Of a DNA stretch of 64,000 nt, positions 42,194-51,154 are shown piece after piece. Origin of the DNA: Lachnoclostridium sp. UBA1308 (GTDB taxonomy: Bacteria > Bacillota > Clostridia > Lachnospirales > Lachnospiraceae); contig DBTU01000047.1 of assembly GCA_002307215.1 (NCBI GenBank), forward strand, positions 62,001 through 126,000, given 5' to 3'. Made by a program: the position numbers and the translations under genes. Within the stretch, counting starts at the first letter, position 1, and every line of letters starts with the position of its first letter. The notes under the pieces were generated by a model. The model did not search any database and was not told the DNA's origin. It saw only the letters and a list, made by a program, of their open reading frames with translations.

Positions 42194-43555
42194 TTATAAT
42201 ATCATTTCCCTGACATATTCCTTAAAAAAATTTCCCCGTTGTTCATAATTATCAAACATCCCCCAACTTGCACAGGCGGGTGATAATAGTATAGCATCAC
42301 CGGGTACCGCTTTTTCGGTGCTTACCCTAACCGCCTCTTTGAGACTTTCAGTCATAATGATATCTGTAAAACCATGGCTTCTAGCTGTTTTGGCAAGCTC
42401 CTCCTTGGTCTGTCCAAGAAGTACCAGGTATCTGACTTTTCCTCCGAATGCTTCTATCAGATTATCAAAGGATACTTTTTTATCATATCCTCCCGCAATC
42501 AATATGGTAGGACTTCTCATTGCCAAAACCGCCCGAATTGATGCATCGGGGTTCGTTCCCTTTGAGTCATTATAATAGGTAACTCCGTTAATGGTCTCAA
42601 CAAATTCGATTCTGTGTTCAACTCCTTGAAAGTCTATTAAAGTTCTGCGGATATCTTCCATCGGTATATTCATAGCTAAGGAGATTGCAACAGCCGCCAT
42701 TACGTTTTCATAATTATGACTTCCAAGAATTTTAAGTTCCTTAATATTGCATACTATTTGTTTACTGCCCTCCTGCTTATATACGATATGATTACCCTCC
42801 AGATACAGTCCTTCACTTAATTCTCTCCTGCTACTAAAGAACATGACCTTGGGCTTAATCAGATATGACATGGCTCTTAGGCTTTCATCCTCATAATTTA
42901 AGATGCAAAGATCTGACTCCATCTGGTTCAATGTAATTCGCTTCTTCATTTCTATGTAATGATCCATGGTGTAATGGCGATCCAGATGGTCCGGTGTAAT
43001 ATTTAAGATAACGCTGATATCCGGTCTGAAGCCATGGATTGTCTCTAACTGGAAGCTGCTGAGTTCTATTACGGTAATCGCTTGTTCTGTTGTATCCAGT
43101 GCAGTATCGGAATATGAAGTGCCGATATTTCCACCTACATATACTTCCTCAAAATAAGACTTTATTATTTCACCAACTAAAGTAGTGGTGGTTGTCTTTC
43201 CATTGGTACCGGTAATACCTATAATCTTCCCCAGGCTACATTGGTAGGCAAGCTCAATTTCTCCCCAGACCGGAATATTCTTTTCTTTTATTTTTATGAT
43301 ATCCGGATGATCGGTAGGTACTCCAGGGCTGATAATCAATAGTTCAATATCTGATAAGTTCTCCTCCCGCAATATACCGGTTACTAACAAAAAATTGACG
43401 TTTGTATCCAGTCTGTCTTGTAAGGAGTCCTCGGAAAGCTTTGTATTACAATCAAATAATAGTACTGATGCCCCCAGCCTTTGCAGAAGTGCAGCTGCCG
43501 AAATACCACTCCTTGCAGCTCCATATATCATTACTCTCTTACCCTTCCACTGCAT
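42194..43555 (-). CDS. murD: UDP-N-acetylmuramoylalanine-D-glutamate ligase MurD
   Basis: 453 residues from the ATG at 43555 (GGGGGAG upstream); the longer frame would overlap mraY and lacks a site. Three Mur-ligase domains: an N-terminal Rossmann-like domain (YGAARSGISAAALLQRLGAS), the ATP-binding GITGTNGKTTTTTLVGE and a C-terminal domain with YNDSKGTNPDASIRA. It adds D-Glu to UDP-MurNAc-L-Ala. Position between mraY and ftsW is standard. Confidence 0.96.
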   Translation of the reverse strand: MQWKGKRVMIYGAARSGISAAALLQRLGASVLLFDCNTKLSEDSLQDRLDTNVNFLLVTGILREENLSDIELLIISPGVPTDHPDIIKIKEKNIPVWGEIELAYQCSLGKIIGITGTNGKTTTTTLVGEIIKSYFEEVYVGGNIGTSYSDTALDTTEQAITVIELSSFQLETIHGFRPDISVILNITPDHLDRHYTMDHYIEMKKRITLNQMESDLCILNYEDESLRAMSYLIKPKVMFFSSRRELSEGLYLEGNHIVYKQEGSKQIVCNIKELKILGSHNYENVMAAVAISLAMNIPMEDIRRTLIDFQGVEHRIEFVETINGVTYYNDSKGTNPDASIRAVLAMRSPTILIAGGYDKKVSFDNLIEAFGGKVRYLVLLGQTKEELAKTARSHGFTDIIMTESLKEAVRVSTEKAVPGDAILLSPACASWGMFDNYEQRGNFFKEYVREMIL

Positions 43556-43578
43556 ACCGCTCCCCCGCTTTGCCTTAA

Positions 43579-44547
43579 TCAACCGATACCCATCAGAGCA
43601 ATCAGACAAAGAATGGTAGTAATGATCGCAAATACAGCCACAACTCTTGTCTCTGCCCAGCCCATCAGCTCAAAATGATGATGGATAGGCGCCATTTTAA
43701 AAAATCGTTTTCCTTTGGTTAGTTTAAAATAGCTAATCTGAAGAATAACAGAAAGTACTTCTACCAGATAAACCAGTGCAACAACCAAAATAAAAATCGG
43801 CATCTGCAGCATATAGGCTGTTGCCGCAACAAATCCTCCGAGCGCCAACGACCCGGTATCACCCATGAACAACTTTGCCGGATATACATTAAATAACAAG
43901 AAAGCCAATAAGCTGCCCGCCACCGCGCCGGTGATGGGAGATATATCACTCTTCATACCGATAGCTACAACGGTAAAGAAGGTCGCAATTAAAACGGTAA
44001 CACTTGACTCCAAACCATCTAAACCATCTGTAAAGTTGGAGCCGTTCACTGTTCCAAGAACCGTGACAAAAAAGATTGGAATGAATAAATACGAGGTACT
44101 TAGGTATTTTCCTCCCGAGAAAGGTATCAACATTGCGGTTCCCACGTCGGTGAAATTCACCAGATAATATCCAAGTATTGCGGTCACCAGTATCTGCGCA
44201 ATCAGCTTCTGCCATACACGAAGTCCCAGATTACGTTTCATAACAACCTTAATATAGTCATCCATAAAACCGATAATACCAAAGCCGATCGTAGAAAACA
44301 GTATTGGTATAATACCTTTGTAATCCTTTATATAGAGTAATGAGGTAATCGCTATACTTAGTACAATAACAATACCACCCATCGTTGGAGTTCCGGATTT
44401 TTTCTGATGTGACTGAGGTCCCTCTTCACGGATATACTGACCAAATTTTAACCTTTTTAAAAATGGTATTAAAAGCGGACAAAGTATCGCACATACTCCA
44501 AAGGCTATGATAACAGGTATAATAACTCTAAATATCGAAAAATCCAT
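43579..44547 (-). CDS. mraY: Phospho-N-acetylmuramoyl-pentapeptide-transferase MraY
   Basis: 322 residues from the ATG at 44547, which has AAAGGAGG just upstream; the open frame extends nine codons further without support. Ten membrane helices and the family motifs: SGTPTMGGI, NFTDGLDGLESSVT with catalytic Asp residues, FMGDTGSLALGGFVAATA and MAPIHHHFELMGW. It transfers phospho-MurNAc-pentapeptide to undecaprenyl phosphate to give lipid I. It lies 382 bases after spoVD, the gap being filled by two MITE-like elements. Confidence 0.97.
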   Translation of the reverse strand: MDFSIFRVIIPVIIAFGVCAILCPLLIPFLKRLKFGQYIREEGPQSHQKKSGTPTMGGIVIVLSIAITSLLYIKDYKGIIPILFSTIGFGIIGFMDDYIKVVMKRNLGLRVWQKLIAQILVTAILGYYLVNFTDVGTAMLIPFSGGKYLSTSYLFIPIFFVTVLGTVNGSNFTDGLDGLESSVTVLIATFFTVVAIGMKSDISPITGAVAGSLLAFLLFNVYPAKLFMGDTGSLALGGFVAATAYMLQMPIFILVVALVYLVEVLSVILQISYFKLTKGKRFFKMAPIHHHFELMGWAETRVVAVFAIITTILCLIALMGIG

Positions 44548-44642
44548 AACATCCTCCTTTACGTGCCTTAACACGTTCCCGGTTATTTCTTATGTATTAA
44601 TCCTTTGTTCTATCATCAACAGATATAACCCTAATACTTCAA

Positions 44643-44779
44643 AATTCTGCGTGACTATTCAGTCACTGCGGTTCTTTCGAACCGATGCACACAAAATATG
44701 TTGAAAATCACATATTTTGGCGCTGAATTTTCTCGAAATCCTGTGGATTTCTCGGGGCCCTGAATAGTTACAATTCTGC
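44643..44779 (+). mobile_element. MITE-like element, family A copy 3, with 8-bp target duplication
   Basis: 121 bases (44651-44771), GTGACTATTCAG to CTGAATAGTTAC, flanked by a perfect 8-base repeat AATTCTGC (44643-44650 and 44772-44779). It is nearly identical to copy 1. Its three internal hairpins are CGGTTC/GAACCG, AAAATATG/CATATTTT and GAAATCC/GGATTTC. It lies within the division cluster between mraY and spoVD. Confidence 0.87.
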
Positions 44780-44850
44780 TTCCTAAAGTTATACCTTGGT
44801 TATTATACTTTATAACATTTTAAAAAACAATACCGGGTAGCGGAAATGTA

Positions 44851-44923
44851 TTCTCAATGTTACTGTTCGCACCCCAATCAATAATTTTGACCTATGATTG
44901 GGTGTGAACAGTAACTTCTCAAT
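44851..44923. mobile_element. 57-base hairpin element (family F) with 8-bp target duplication
   Basis: A near-perfect hairpin (44859-44915) runs from GTTACTGTTC through CCAATCA to its complement GAACAGTAAC. Its flanks are a perfect 8-base direct repeat TTCTCAAT (44851-44858 and 44916-44923). This is the footprint of a transposed mini-element, the second in the mraY-spoVD gap. It has no T-run, so terminator function is unlikely. Confidence 0.8.
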
Positions 44924-44929
44924 CACCGT

Positions 44930-46882
44930 TCATTCACCATAATATAAAATAAGATTGCTGTCTTTATCCACAGTCTCACCGACAAGCGGGAACTGCTCTG
45001 TAACTACATCTCCTTCTCCGGAGGGGAAGGTATCACCAAAATCATATATTTTCAACAATTCCTTTACTTCTTTTCTTGTCTTTCCGATAAAATCCGGAAC
45101 AGTAAAGGAACCGATATTGTACTCTTTCACTTCCGACTCTGTATAGCTCTTTTCAATACCAAGATAGGGAAGAATATTATCAAATAATTCAGAGATAATC
45201 GGTGCTGCTATCGTTCCTCCATAATAAACTCCGGTTGGCTCATCGATTAGTACAACTGCAATAACCTGCGGATTATTCGCCGGTGCAAAGCCAACAAAGG
45301 AGGAAATATATTTATTGCTGCTTCTTGGCAGTTTTTCTGAAGTGGCCGTCTTACCACCGATATGAAATCCCGGTAGATATGCTCTCTTACCGGTACCCTC
45401 GGATACCACTGCTTCCAAGAGCTGCTTCATAGTTTCCGAGGTTGCAGCAGAAATTACATTCTTCGTCACCGGATAATCCAAAGCCTTAATCCAGGTTCCG
45501 TCCGAGGAACGTATCTGAACGCCCACGTGAGGTGTTACGAGTGTTCCCCCATTAACTACTGCACTGGCAGAGGCAAGAAGTTGAAGTGGTGTAATCTGAA
45601 AGGATTGACCAAAGGACATTGTAGCAAGTTCCACTGCTTTAACGTCTTCAATCTTATGCATGATGGAATTCGCTTCACCCGGAAGATCTATTCCTGTTTT
45701 ACGAAACAAACCAAGCTTATTATAGTAATAATACATCTTCTCAACACCAACCCTTGCTCCAATTTCCATAAAAACAGGGTTGCAGGAATTCTTTATACCC
45801 TCTACAAAGGTCTCACTGCCATGACCTGTTGTTTTGTGGCACCGGATAATTCGGTCTTCTACCTTTTTATATCCCGGGCAATAAAAGGTATCATCAAGCT
45901 TTACGACTCCTTCTTCTAAAGCCGCGGCAGCTGTAATAATTTTAAAGGCAGAGCCGGGCTCATAGGTATCACTGATACAGGCATTCCTCCACATACCATT
46001 CAAAAGCTCATTCAGCTTCTCTGAGCTTAAAGGTACTCCTGCATAATCAGCTGCTATGTCATCAATTAACTGATAGGGATTATTCAAATCAAACTCGGGC
46101 GCATTGACCATTGCATAAATCTCCCCGTTCTGGGGGTTCATTACAATCAGTTTGACATTATTAGCATCCTTAGATTCTTTTATTTTAAGCGCGGCCTGTT
46201 CTGCATACTTCTGGATATTGACATCCAGACTTGTGTATAAATCATTTCCCGGTATCGGTTCCTCCCTATCCTCAGCTGCATTTGCTATCTCTTTTCCATA
46301 AGCAGTTGTCAGCGTCAGTATTTTGCCGTCGGTACCCTTTAGATATTTATCGTACTCAACCTCTAAACCGATAATACCCTGATTATCACTTCCTGTAAAC
46401 CCAATCACTTTTGAGGCAAGTGAGGAATAAGGATAGAATCTCTTATAATCTTCATCCACCATAACTCCGTCCAAATCGTATTCCCTTACTTTATCGGCAA
46501 TTTCTTTATCCACATTGGATTTTATCTTCTCTATCGAGGATACCTTCTCAACTCTTTTTCTTACCTTTTCTTCACTAATTCCCAAAAGCTCCGATAAAAC
46601 TGAGATTACATGCTCAGGGTCGGTAATCTGAGCATGAATTACGGATATCGTGCAGACTGGCTTATTGGTCGCTATCTCAACACCATTTGTATCAAAGATA
46701 CTTCCACGTTCTGCTTTAATAACCCTTTCTCTTTCATGGAGAGCCTCTGCTCTGGCTGCATAATCTTCAGATTTAAATGTCATTAAATATCCAAGCCGGA
46801 CAAACAGACCGGTCGCAGCAATTACAACGATGATAAATACAATCAAAACATTCCTTTTATTATATGTTCTGTTTCTGGCCAT
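44930..46882 (-). CDS. spoVD: Class B penicillin-binding protein with PASTA domain (SpoVD type)
   Basis: 650 residues. One membrane helix (about 11-33), a PBP dimer domain, the transpeptidase with Ser311 in EPGSAFK and the SCN motif at 366-368, and one C-terminal PASTA domain (about 590-650, FTVPDFIGKTRKEVKELL). The third active-site motif reads KTAT (501-504) instead of KTGT. SpoVD-type PBPs crosslink spore cortex together with SpoVE; a vegetative role is also possible. It lies downstream of another class B PBP and upstream of mraY, as in Bacillus and many Clostridia. Confidence 0.9.
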   Translation of the reverse strand: MARNRTYNKRNVLIVFIIVVIAATGLFVRLGYLMTFKSEDYAARAEALHERERVIKAERGSIFDTNGVEIATNKPVCTISVIHAQITDPEHVISVLSELLGISEEKVRKRVEKVSSIEKIKSNVDKEIADKVREYDLDGVMVDEDYKRFYPYSSLASKVIGFTGSDNQGIIGLEVEYDKYLKGTDGKILTLTTAYGKEIANAAEDREEPIPGNDLYTSLDVNIQKYAEQAALKIKESKDANNVKLIVMNPQNGEIYAMVNAPEFDLNNPYQLIDDIAADYAGVPLSSEKLNELLNGMWRNACISDTYEPGSAFKIITAAAALEEGVVKLDDTFYCPGYKKVEDRIIRCHKTTGHGSETFVEGIKNSCNPVFMEIGARVGVEKMYYYYNKLGLFRKTGIDLPGEANSIMHKIEDVKAVELATMSFGQSFQITPLQLLASASAVVNGGTLVTPHVGVQIRSSDGTWIKALDYPVTKNVISAATSETMKQLLEAVVSEGTGKRAYLPGFHIGGKTATSEKLPRSSNKYISSFVGFAPANNPQVIAVVLIDEPTGVYYGGTIAAPIISELFDNILPYLGIEKSYTESEVKEYNIGSFTVPDFIGKTRKEVKELLKIYDFGDTFPSGEGDVVTEQFPLVGETVDKDSNLILYYGE

Positions 46883-46985
46883 TCAATCATAACCTTGCAT
46901 CTCTTATCGTTTCATTTTATTACAAAGGATACGGCTTTATTCATTTTTATGATCTGGGACGTTATGTGGCAATTTAATATACCCG

Positions 46986-47061
46986 AAAGATATACAATGA
47001 AATTCCTATGGATTTCATTGTATATCTTTCCAAGTGAATAGACGCACTTTTCTATTCACTT
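46986..47061. repeat. Two consecutive perfect hairpins between ftsI and spoVD
   Basis: GAAAGATATACAATGAAAT pairs with its exact complement (46986-47031, 19 pairs, 8-base loop). Next to it AAGTGAATAG pairs with CTATTCACTT (47033-47061), touching the ftsI stop codon. No T-run follows, so they are more likely processing or insertion-derived structures than terminators. Confidence 0.6.
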
Positions 47062-49025
47062 TACTCTAACGCATCCGGATTAAAATCACTACTCTCTGTC
47101 TTCTCCTGCGTATTGCCCTCAGCGGTCTGATTATCTCCGGATTCATTCGGGTTGGAGTTCTGTTCTTCCTTTCCTCCCGTAGATGGATCCGGTGTTGGTG
47201 TTGGTGCATTTGTTGGTAGTAGATAATCTATTTCTCCATCCGGATAGATGCCAAGTACCGGTAATATTTCATTTAGAATTTTAGATGCAAATTTAGTAGC
47301 AATGGAGCTATCTGCCTGTTTTACAACATTCTGTGGTTCGTCAATTACAACATAGATAACCATTTGCGGATTATCTGCAGGAGCAAAGCCTAAGAAGGAA
47401 ACAAGATAGGTTTTGTCCGCACGGGGGAGCTTTTGTGCCGTTCCGGTCTTTCCGCCGATGGAATAGCCTTCCACCTTCGCTCCACTAGCCGTACCTGTTT
47501 CCACAGTTTGATATAAGTATTGTTTTAGCAGATCGGAGGTCTGTGCAGAAACCGTCTGCCTGACCAATATTTTATTGAATTCCTTTACTGTAGCGCCATT
47601 GTCATTGACTATCTTCTTAATCACATGCGGCTGGTAGTAATATCCGCCATTGATAACGGAACTGAAAGCCGATGCCATCTGTACCATGTTTACATCAAAG
47701 TTCTGACCGAAGCTGTTAGTTGCAAGATCTGTCGGACCCATATCATCCGCTGACACAATGATACCTGCCTCTTCACCGGGAAGATCTATTCCTGTTTTCT
47801 GTCCCATCCCAAATATTTTCTGATATTGACTGAAGATATCGTTACCTTCACGGGCTCCAATTTGCATCAGTGCATCATTGCAGGACTTCATAAGCGCCTG
47901 GCCAAGTGTCAGTTCACCATGCCCTGCCCTATTGCTGCAGTGGATTATACTTCCATTAATATCTTCACTTCCGTCACAATAAAAGGTACTGCTGTCGGAA
48001 ACCAGATTCTCTTCCAGTGCTCCTGCAATTGTCATAGGTTTATAGGTTGATCCCGGTTCAAAAATACTGCTTATTACGTCATTTTTCCAAAGTGTATTCA
48101 AAGCCAACGTTTTTTGTTCTTCCGTCATGGAATCAATTTGTGCTTTCGTATAAATACCTTCCAGACTTCTAGGTGAATTCAGGTTGTATTCCTGATCAGA
48201 AGCCATGGCTATTATTTCACCATTATTCGGGTTCATTACCAGAATACGGGTACTCTTGCTCCCTGTTTCTGTATTGAATTCGATTATCTTTTTCTGAATG
48301 ATACGTTGTACATCAGCATTAATTGCACTTACAACTGTATTACCATTCACCGCTTCCTTCACTGTACGGTCAATATTCAGATCCGCATCATAATAACCAT
48401 ATTCTCTTCCGTTGGTTCCATTCAGCTCATCATTGTAATATTCTTCAATGCCGTAATATCCGGTATTATCAGTTGTGGAAAATCCAATTACATCACTGGC
48501 AAGTGAATTATTAGGATAGGTTCTGACATACTCCTCTTCGAACCAGATTCCTGCAATTTCACTGCTTTTATCATTATCCTTCTCAAAAGTCTGAACTACA
48601 TCGTACTTTAAATTTTTGAGAAGGATTACATACTGACTCTTCGGTTTATCCTTCAGTATCGTATTGATCGTTTTGTTATCAATTCCAAAATCTTCTTTCA
48701 GGACCTTTAAGGTAGCAGTAATACGATCCTCATTTTCCAAAAGAAGCATCGGGTCAAGAATTAGGCGATACTGTAACTCACTATGAGCGAGCACAGTTCC
48801 GTTACAGTCCAAAATATCTCCTCTTTTATAGGGTAGGACAGAGCTAACATAGGATTCCCTCGAAAGTACCTGCTTTGCGTATTTATCCCCATCAGCCTGA
48901 ACGATATATACCAGCCTGCCCATCAGACCGACCATGAGCAGCGAGATAACACAAAATACAAGCAATAATCTTGCTTGCATTCGTGACGTAAATTTTTTAA
49001 TTATTTTTTCCACTGTTTTTTCCAT
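47061..49025 (-). CDS. ftsI: Class B penicillin-binding protein FtsI (PBP2B-like)
   Basis: 654 residues. Membrane helix at about 19-42, dimerisation domain starting PYKRGDILDCNGTVLAHSEL, and a transpeptidase with Ser326 (EPGSTYK), SCN (381-383) and KTGT (526-529). The tail after residue 600 is a Pro/Thr then Glu/Asn/Ser-rich linker without a PASTA domain. It crosslinks septal peptidoglycan with FtsW. It follows ftsL by 30 bases. The complete motif set and the position after ftsL favour the vegetative role. Confidence 0.92.
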   Translation of the reverse strand: MEKTVEKIIKKFTSRMQARLLLVFCVISLLMVGLMGRLVYIVQADGDKYAKQVLSRESYVSSVLPYKRGDILDCNGTVLAHSELQYRLILDPMLLLENEDRITATLKVLKEDFGIDNKTINTILKDKPKSQYVILLKNLKYDVVQTFEKDNDKSSEIAGIWFEEEYVRTYPNNSLASDVIGFSTTDNTGYYGIEEYYNDELNGTNGREYGYYDADLNIDRTVKEAVNGNTVVSAINADVQRIIQKKIIEFNTETGSKSTRILVMNPNNGEIIAMASDQEYNLNSPRSLEGIYTKAQIDSMTEEQKTLALNTLWKNDVISSIFEPGSTYKPMTIAGALEENLVSDSSTFYCDGSEDINGSIIHCSNRAGHGELTLGQALMKSCNDALMQIGAREGNDIFSQYQKIFGMGQKTGIDLPGEEAGIIVSADDMGPTDLATNSFGQNFDVNMVQMASAFSSVINGGYYYQPHVIKKIVNDNGATVKEFNKILVRQTVSAQTSDLLKQYLYQTVETGTASGAKVEGYSIGGKTGTAQKLPRADKTYLVSFLGFAPADNPQMVIYVVIDEPQNVVKQADSSIATKFASKILNEILPVLGIYPDGEIDYLLPTNAPTPTPDPSTGGKEEQNSNPNESGDNQTAEGNTQEKTESSDFNPDALE

Positions 49026-49055
49026 CGTATCTTACCCTCGCCGTAATGTCTGATA

Positions 49056-49535
49056 TCATTTTGGTATATCCTCATATTGTCTCACATAATCATCATCACT
49101 GCCCTGGTATTTTATTAAGTTATCGTCCCCGGGATATATCATTCCATATTCTTCCACCGCTACGCGGTATACATAATCAAGATTATCTGTAGCTTTTATT
49201 TCTTCATAGGCTGCATCATTACTTTTCGTTAATGTAATCAGTTTTTCCTGTGTAGTGGCAATTTCCTTCTCTATTCTGTTGATATCAGACTGCACCCTAA
49301 TATAATTAACGCACAAAACTAAAGTTGCAACAATCGCTACCGTAAGAATCATTAAGGAAGGTATATTAATTCCCGGCAAAGCCATTGTCTGTCTGTTATC
49401 TTGTCTGCGTGGTGAGGGAATCTCGTACTGTTCTTCTCTCCGATCGGGCTGTGTATTTAATTTGCGTACCGTATTCCCGTCCACATAGCTTGTCCTATCA
49501 TATTCCCTGCGATTATTTCCCCTGTTTGCCTCCAT
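49056..49535 (-). CDS. ftsL: Cell division protein FtsL
   Basis: 159 residues. A long charged cytoplasmic segment (Arg/Asn/Asp-rich, to about residue 55), one membrane helix (about 57-78) and a coiled-coil (about 80-110), ending in a short acidic tail. This bitopic layout and the location between rsmH and ftsI identify FtsL, which joins DivIB and DivIC in the divisome. Primary sequence is hardly conserved, so the call is by topology and neighbours. Confidence 0.82.
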   Translation of the reverse strand: MEANRGNNRREYDRTSYVDGNTVRKLNTQPDRREEQYEIPSPRRQDNRQTMALPGINIPSLMILTVAIVATLVLCVNYIRVQSDINRIEKEIATTQEKLITLTKSNDAAYEEIKATDNLDYVYRVAVEEYGMIYPGDDNLIKYQGSDDDYVRQYEDIPK

Positions 49536-49628
49536 GCTAACTCACTCTCCCAGTCATAGTGCCTAAATCTATATCCATACCAATCAGGTCACTTTTCAAT
49601 GCCCAAGTTGCACAATAATCAGCTCTAT

Positions 49629-50561
49629 TTACATCCTCTTTTCAAATACCCGGAGTTTTGCACTTTTCGATCTCTTATTGTAATCCAATTCCTCTTTCGA
49701 AGGAAGTATGGGTTTTCTGGAAATTACCTTTCCAGTCGGTTGCTTCCCGCATGCACAGACCGGAAAATCCGGTGGGCAGATACAGGGATTCTCATTTGTT
49801 TTGAAACAGGATTTTACGATTCTGTCCTCCAGTGACTGGAAGGTAATAATGCATAGCCTTCCACCCGGTGAAAGTAATTCTATCATATCCTGCAATGTAT
49901 CTTTCAGTACCTCGAGTTCCTGATTCAGCTCAATTCTGATTGCTTGAAAGGTCCTCTTAGATGGGTGTCCCGTATTGATGCGAAGCTTCATTGGTATTGC
50001 CGCCTTGATGATATCGTTTAATTCAAAGGTGGTTTCAAACGGTTTTTCTTCTCTTCTTCGAACAATATGCTTTGCTATATTCTTCGCGAAATTATCTTCG
50101 CCGTAATCGCGAATCATCCGGTATAACTCAGACTCACTGTAATGGTTTATGATATCCTTTGCTGTTCTTGGATTTCTGGTGTCCATCCTCATATCAAGAG
50201 GTGCATCTTCCCTATAGGAAAATCCTCTCTCCGGTGTATCAAGCTGGTAGGAGGACACTCCAAGATCAAGAAGTATACCATCCACTTTACAAACAGAAAT
50301 TCCCTCTAAAAGCTTCCTCATTTGACTGTAATTGCTTCGAATGATGGTTACCTTGTCTTTATACTCTGCTAACCGTTCGGTCGCTGCATGAATTGCGGCT
50401 TCATCCTGATCTATTCCAATCAATCTTCCGTTACTTAAGCGTCTGACTATCTCATAAGAATGTCCTGCGCCACCTAATGTTCCGTCTACATAAATACCGT
50501 TAGGGTTTATGTTAAGATTATCTATCGTTTCTTCCAATAATACCGATTTGTGTTCAAACAC
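49629..50561 (-). CDS. rsmH: 16S rRNA m4C1402 methyltransferase RsmH (MraW)
   Basis: 310 residues. SAM motif YVDGTLGGAGHSYEIVR, DGILLDLGVSSYQLD, and RGFSYREDAPLDMRMDTRN, all diagnostic. It methylates N4 of C1402 in 16S rRNA. The start is a GTG at 50561 (GGAGGGC upstream, overlapping the mraZ stop TAG), so it is coupled to mraZ. Confidence 0.96.
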   Translation of the reverse strand: MFEHKSVLLEETIDNLNINPNGIYVDGTLGGAGHSYEIVRRLSNGRLIGIDQDEAAIHAATERLAEYKDKVTIIRSNYSQMRKLLEGISVCKVDGILLDLGVSSYQLDTPERGFSYREDAPLDMRMDTRNPRTAKDIINHYSESELYRMIRDYGEDNFAKNIAKHIVRRREEKPFETTFELNDIIKAAIPMKLRINTGHPSKRTFQAIRIELNQELEVLKDTLQDMIELLSPGGRLCIITFQSLEDRIVKSCFKTNENPCICPPDFPVCACGKQPTGKVISRKPILPSKEELDYNKRSKSAKLRVFEKRM

Positions 50562-50573
50562 AAAGACGCCCTC

Positions 50574-51002
50574 CTAAAACCTTATCCCAAACTGTGATAC
50601 ATGTTCAGCGATAGCATCCATGTTATCAATGTCATTGCTGCCCTCAAAACGTTCCTTGCTCCAGATTTCGATTTTGTTCAATACTCCGACAAAAACAATA
50701 TCTTTTTCCAGACCGCCCGCTTCTCGAAGAACAGCCGGTATTAATATTCTTCCCTGCTTGTCCACCTCGCATGCAGTTGCTTTGCCAAAAAAAGTTCGCT
50801 GCATTTGTCTGGCTTCCTTCGTTCCCGGAAGTTTTCTTATTTCATCCGAAAAAGCTTCCCATTCTTTCTGAGGGTACGCAAATAGACAACCATCCAGACC
50901 AATGGTGACATAAAACTTTTCACCCAGATCTTCTCTAAACTTGGACGGTATGATGATTCTTCCTTTTGCATCAATGGAATGTTCAAATTCACCCATGAAC
51001 AT
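50574..51002 (-). CDS. mraZ: Transcriptional regulator MraZ
   Basis: 142 residues with two SpoVT/AbrB-like domains, each with the motif D(A/K)xGRI (IDAKGRIIIPSKFRE near 10 and VDKQGRILIPAVLRE near 84). The start MFMGEFEHSIDAKGR is typical. MraZ binds direct repeats upstream of its own operon and represses it in E. coli; such repeats are visible here at 51058-51107. First gene of the division cluster. Confidence 0.95.
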   Translation of the reverse strand: MFMGEFEHSIDAKGRIIIPSKFREDLGEKFYVTIGLDGCLFAYPQKEWEAFSDEIRKLPGTKEARQMQRTFFGKATACEVDKQGRILIPAVLREAGGLEKDIVFVGVLNKIEIWSKERFEGSNDIDNMDAIAEHVSQFGIRF

Positions 51003-51057
51003 TTAGCATCACCCTCTTTTTATCCTTTGCGAAGCAGTAAATTAAGCTGAACCTTGT

Positions 51058-51107
51058 CCCCCACTTTCATGGTATATTGCTCCACTTCCCTCCACTTTGC
51101 TCCACTT
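51058..51107 (-). promoter_or_regulatory. MraZ-box array
   Basis: On the minus strand AGTGGAG occurs three times with an exact period of 10 bases (51080-51107), and a fourth, AAGTGGGG (51058-51067), follows about two periods away. MraZ operators in other bacteria are short GTGG-containing repeats with 10-base spacing. The array lies just downstream of the candidate promoter and 55-105 bases before mraZ, ideal for autoregulation. Confidence 0.75.
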
Positions 51108-51115
51108 ATGAGTAC

Positions 51116-51144
51116 ATTCTATATTAATTATGGGAATTAATCAA
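51116..51144 (-). promoter_or_regulatory. Candidate promoter of the mraZ-division cluster
   Basis: TTGATT (51139-51144), 17 bases, TAGAAT (51116-51121) on the minus strand, just before the MraZ boxes and after the upstream terminators. Confidence 0.6.
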
Positions 51145-51154
51145 GTATAAAATC

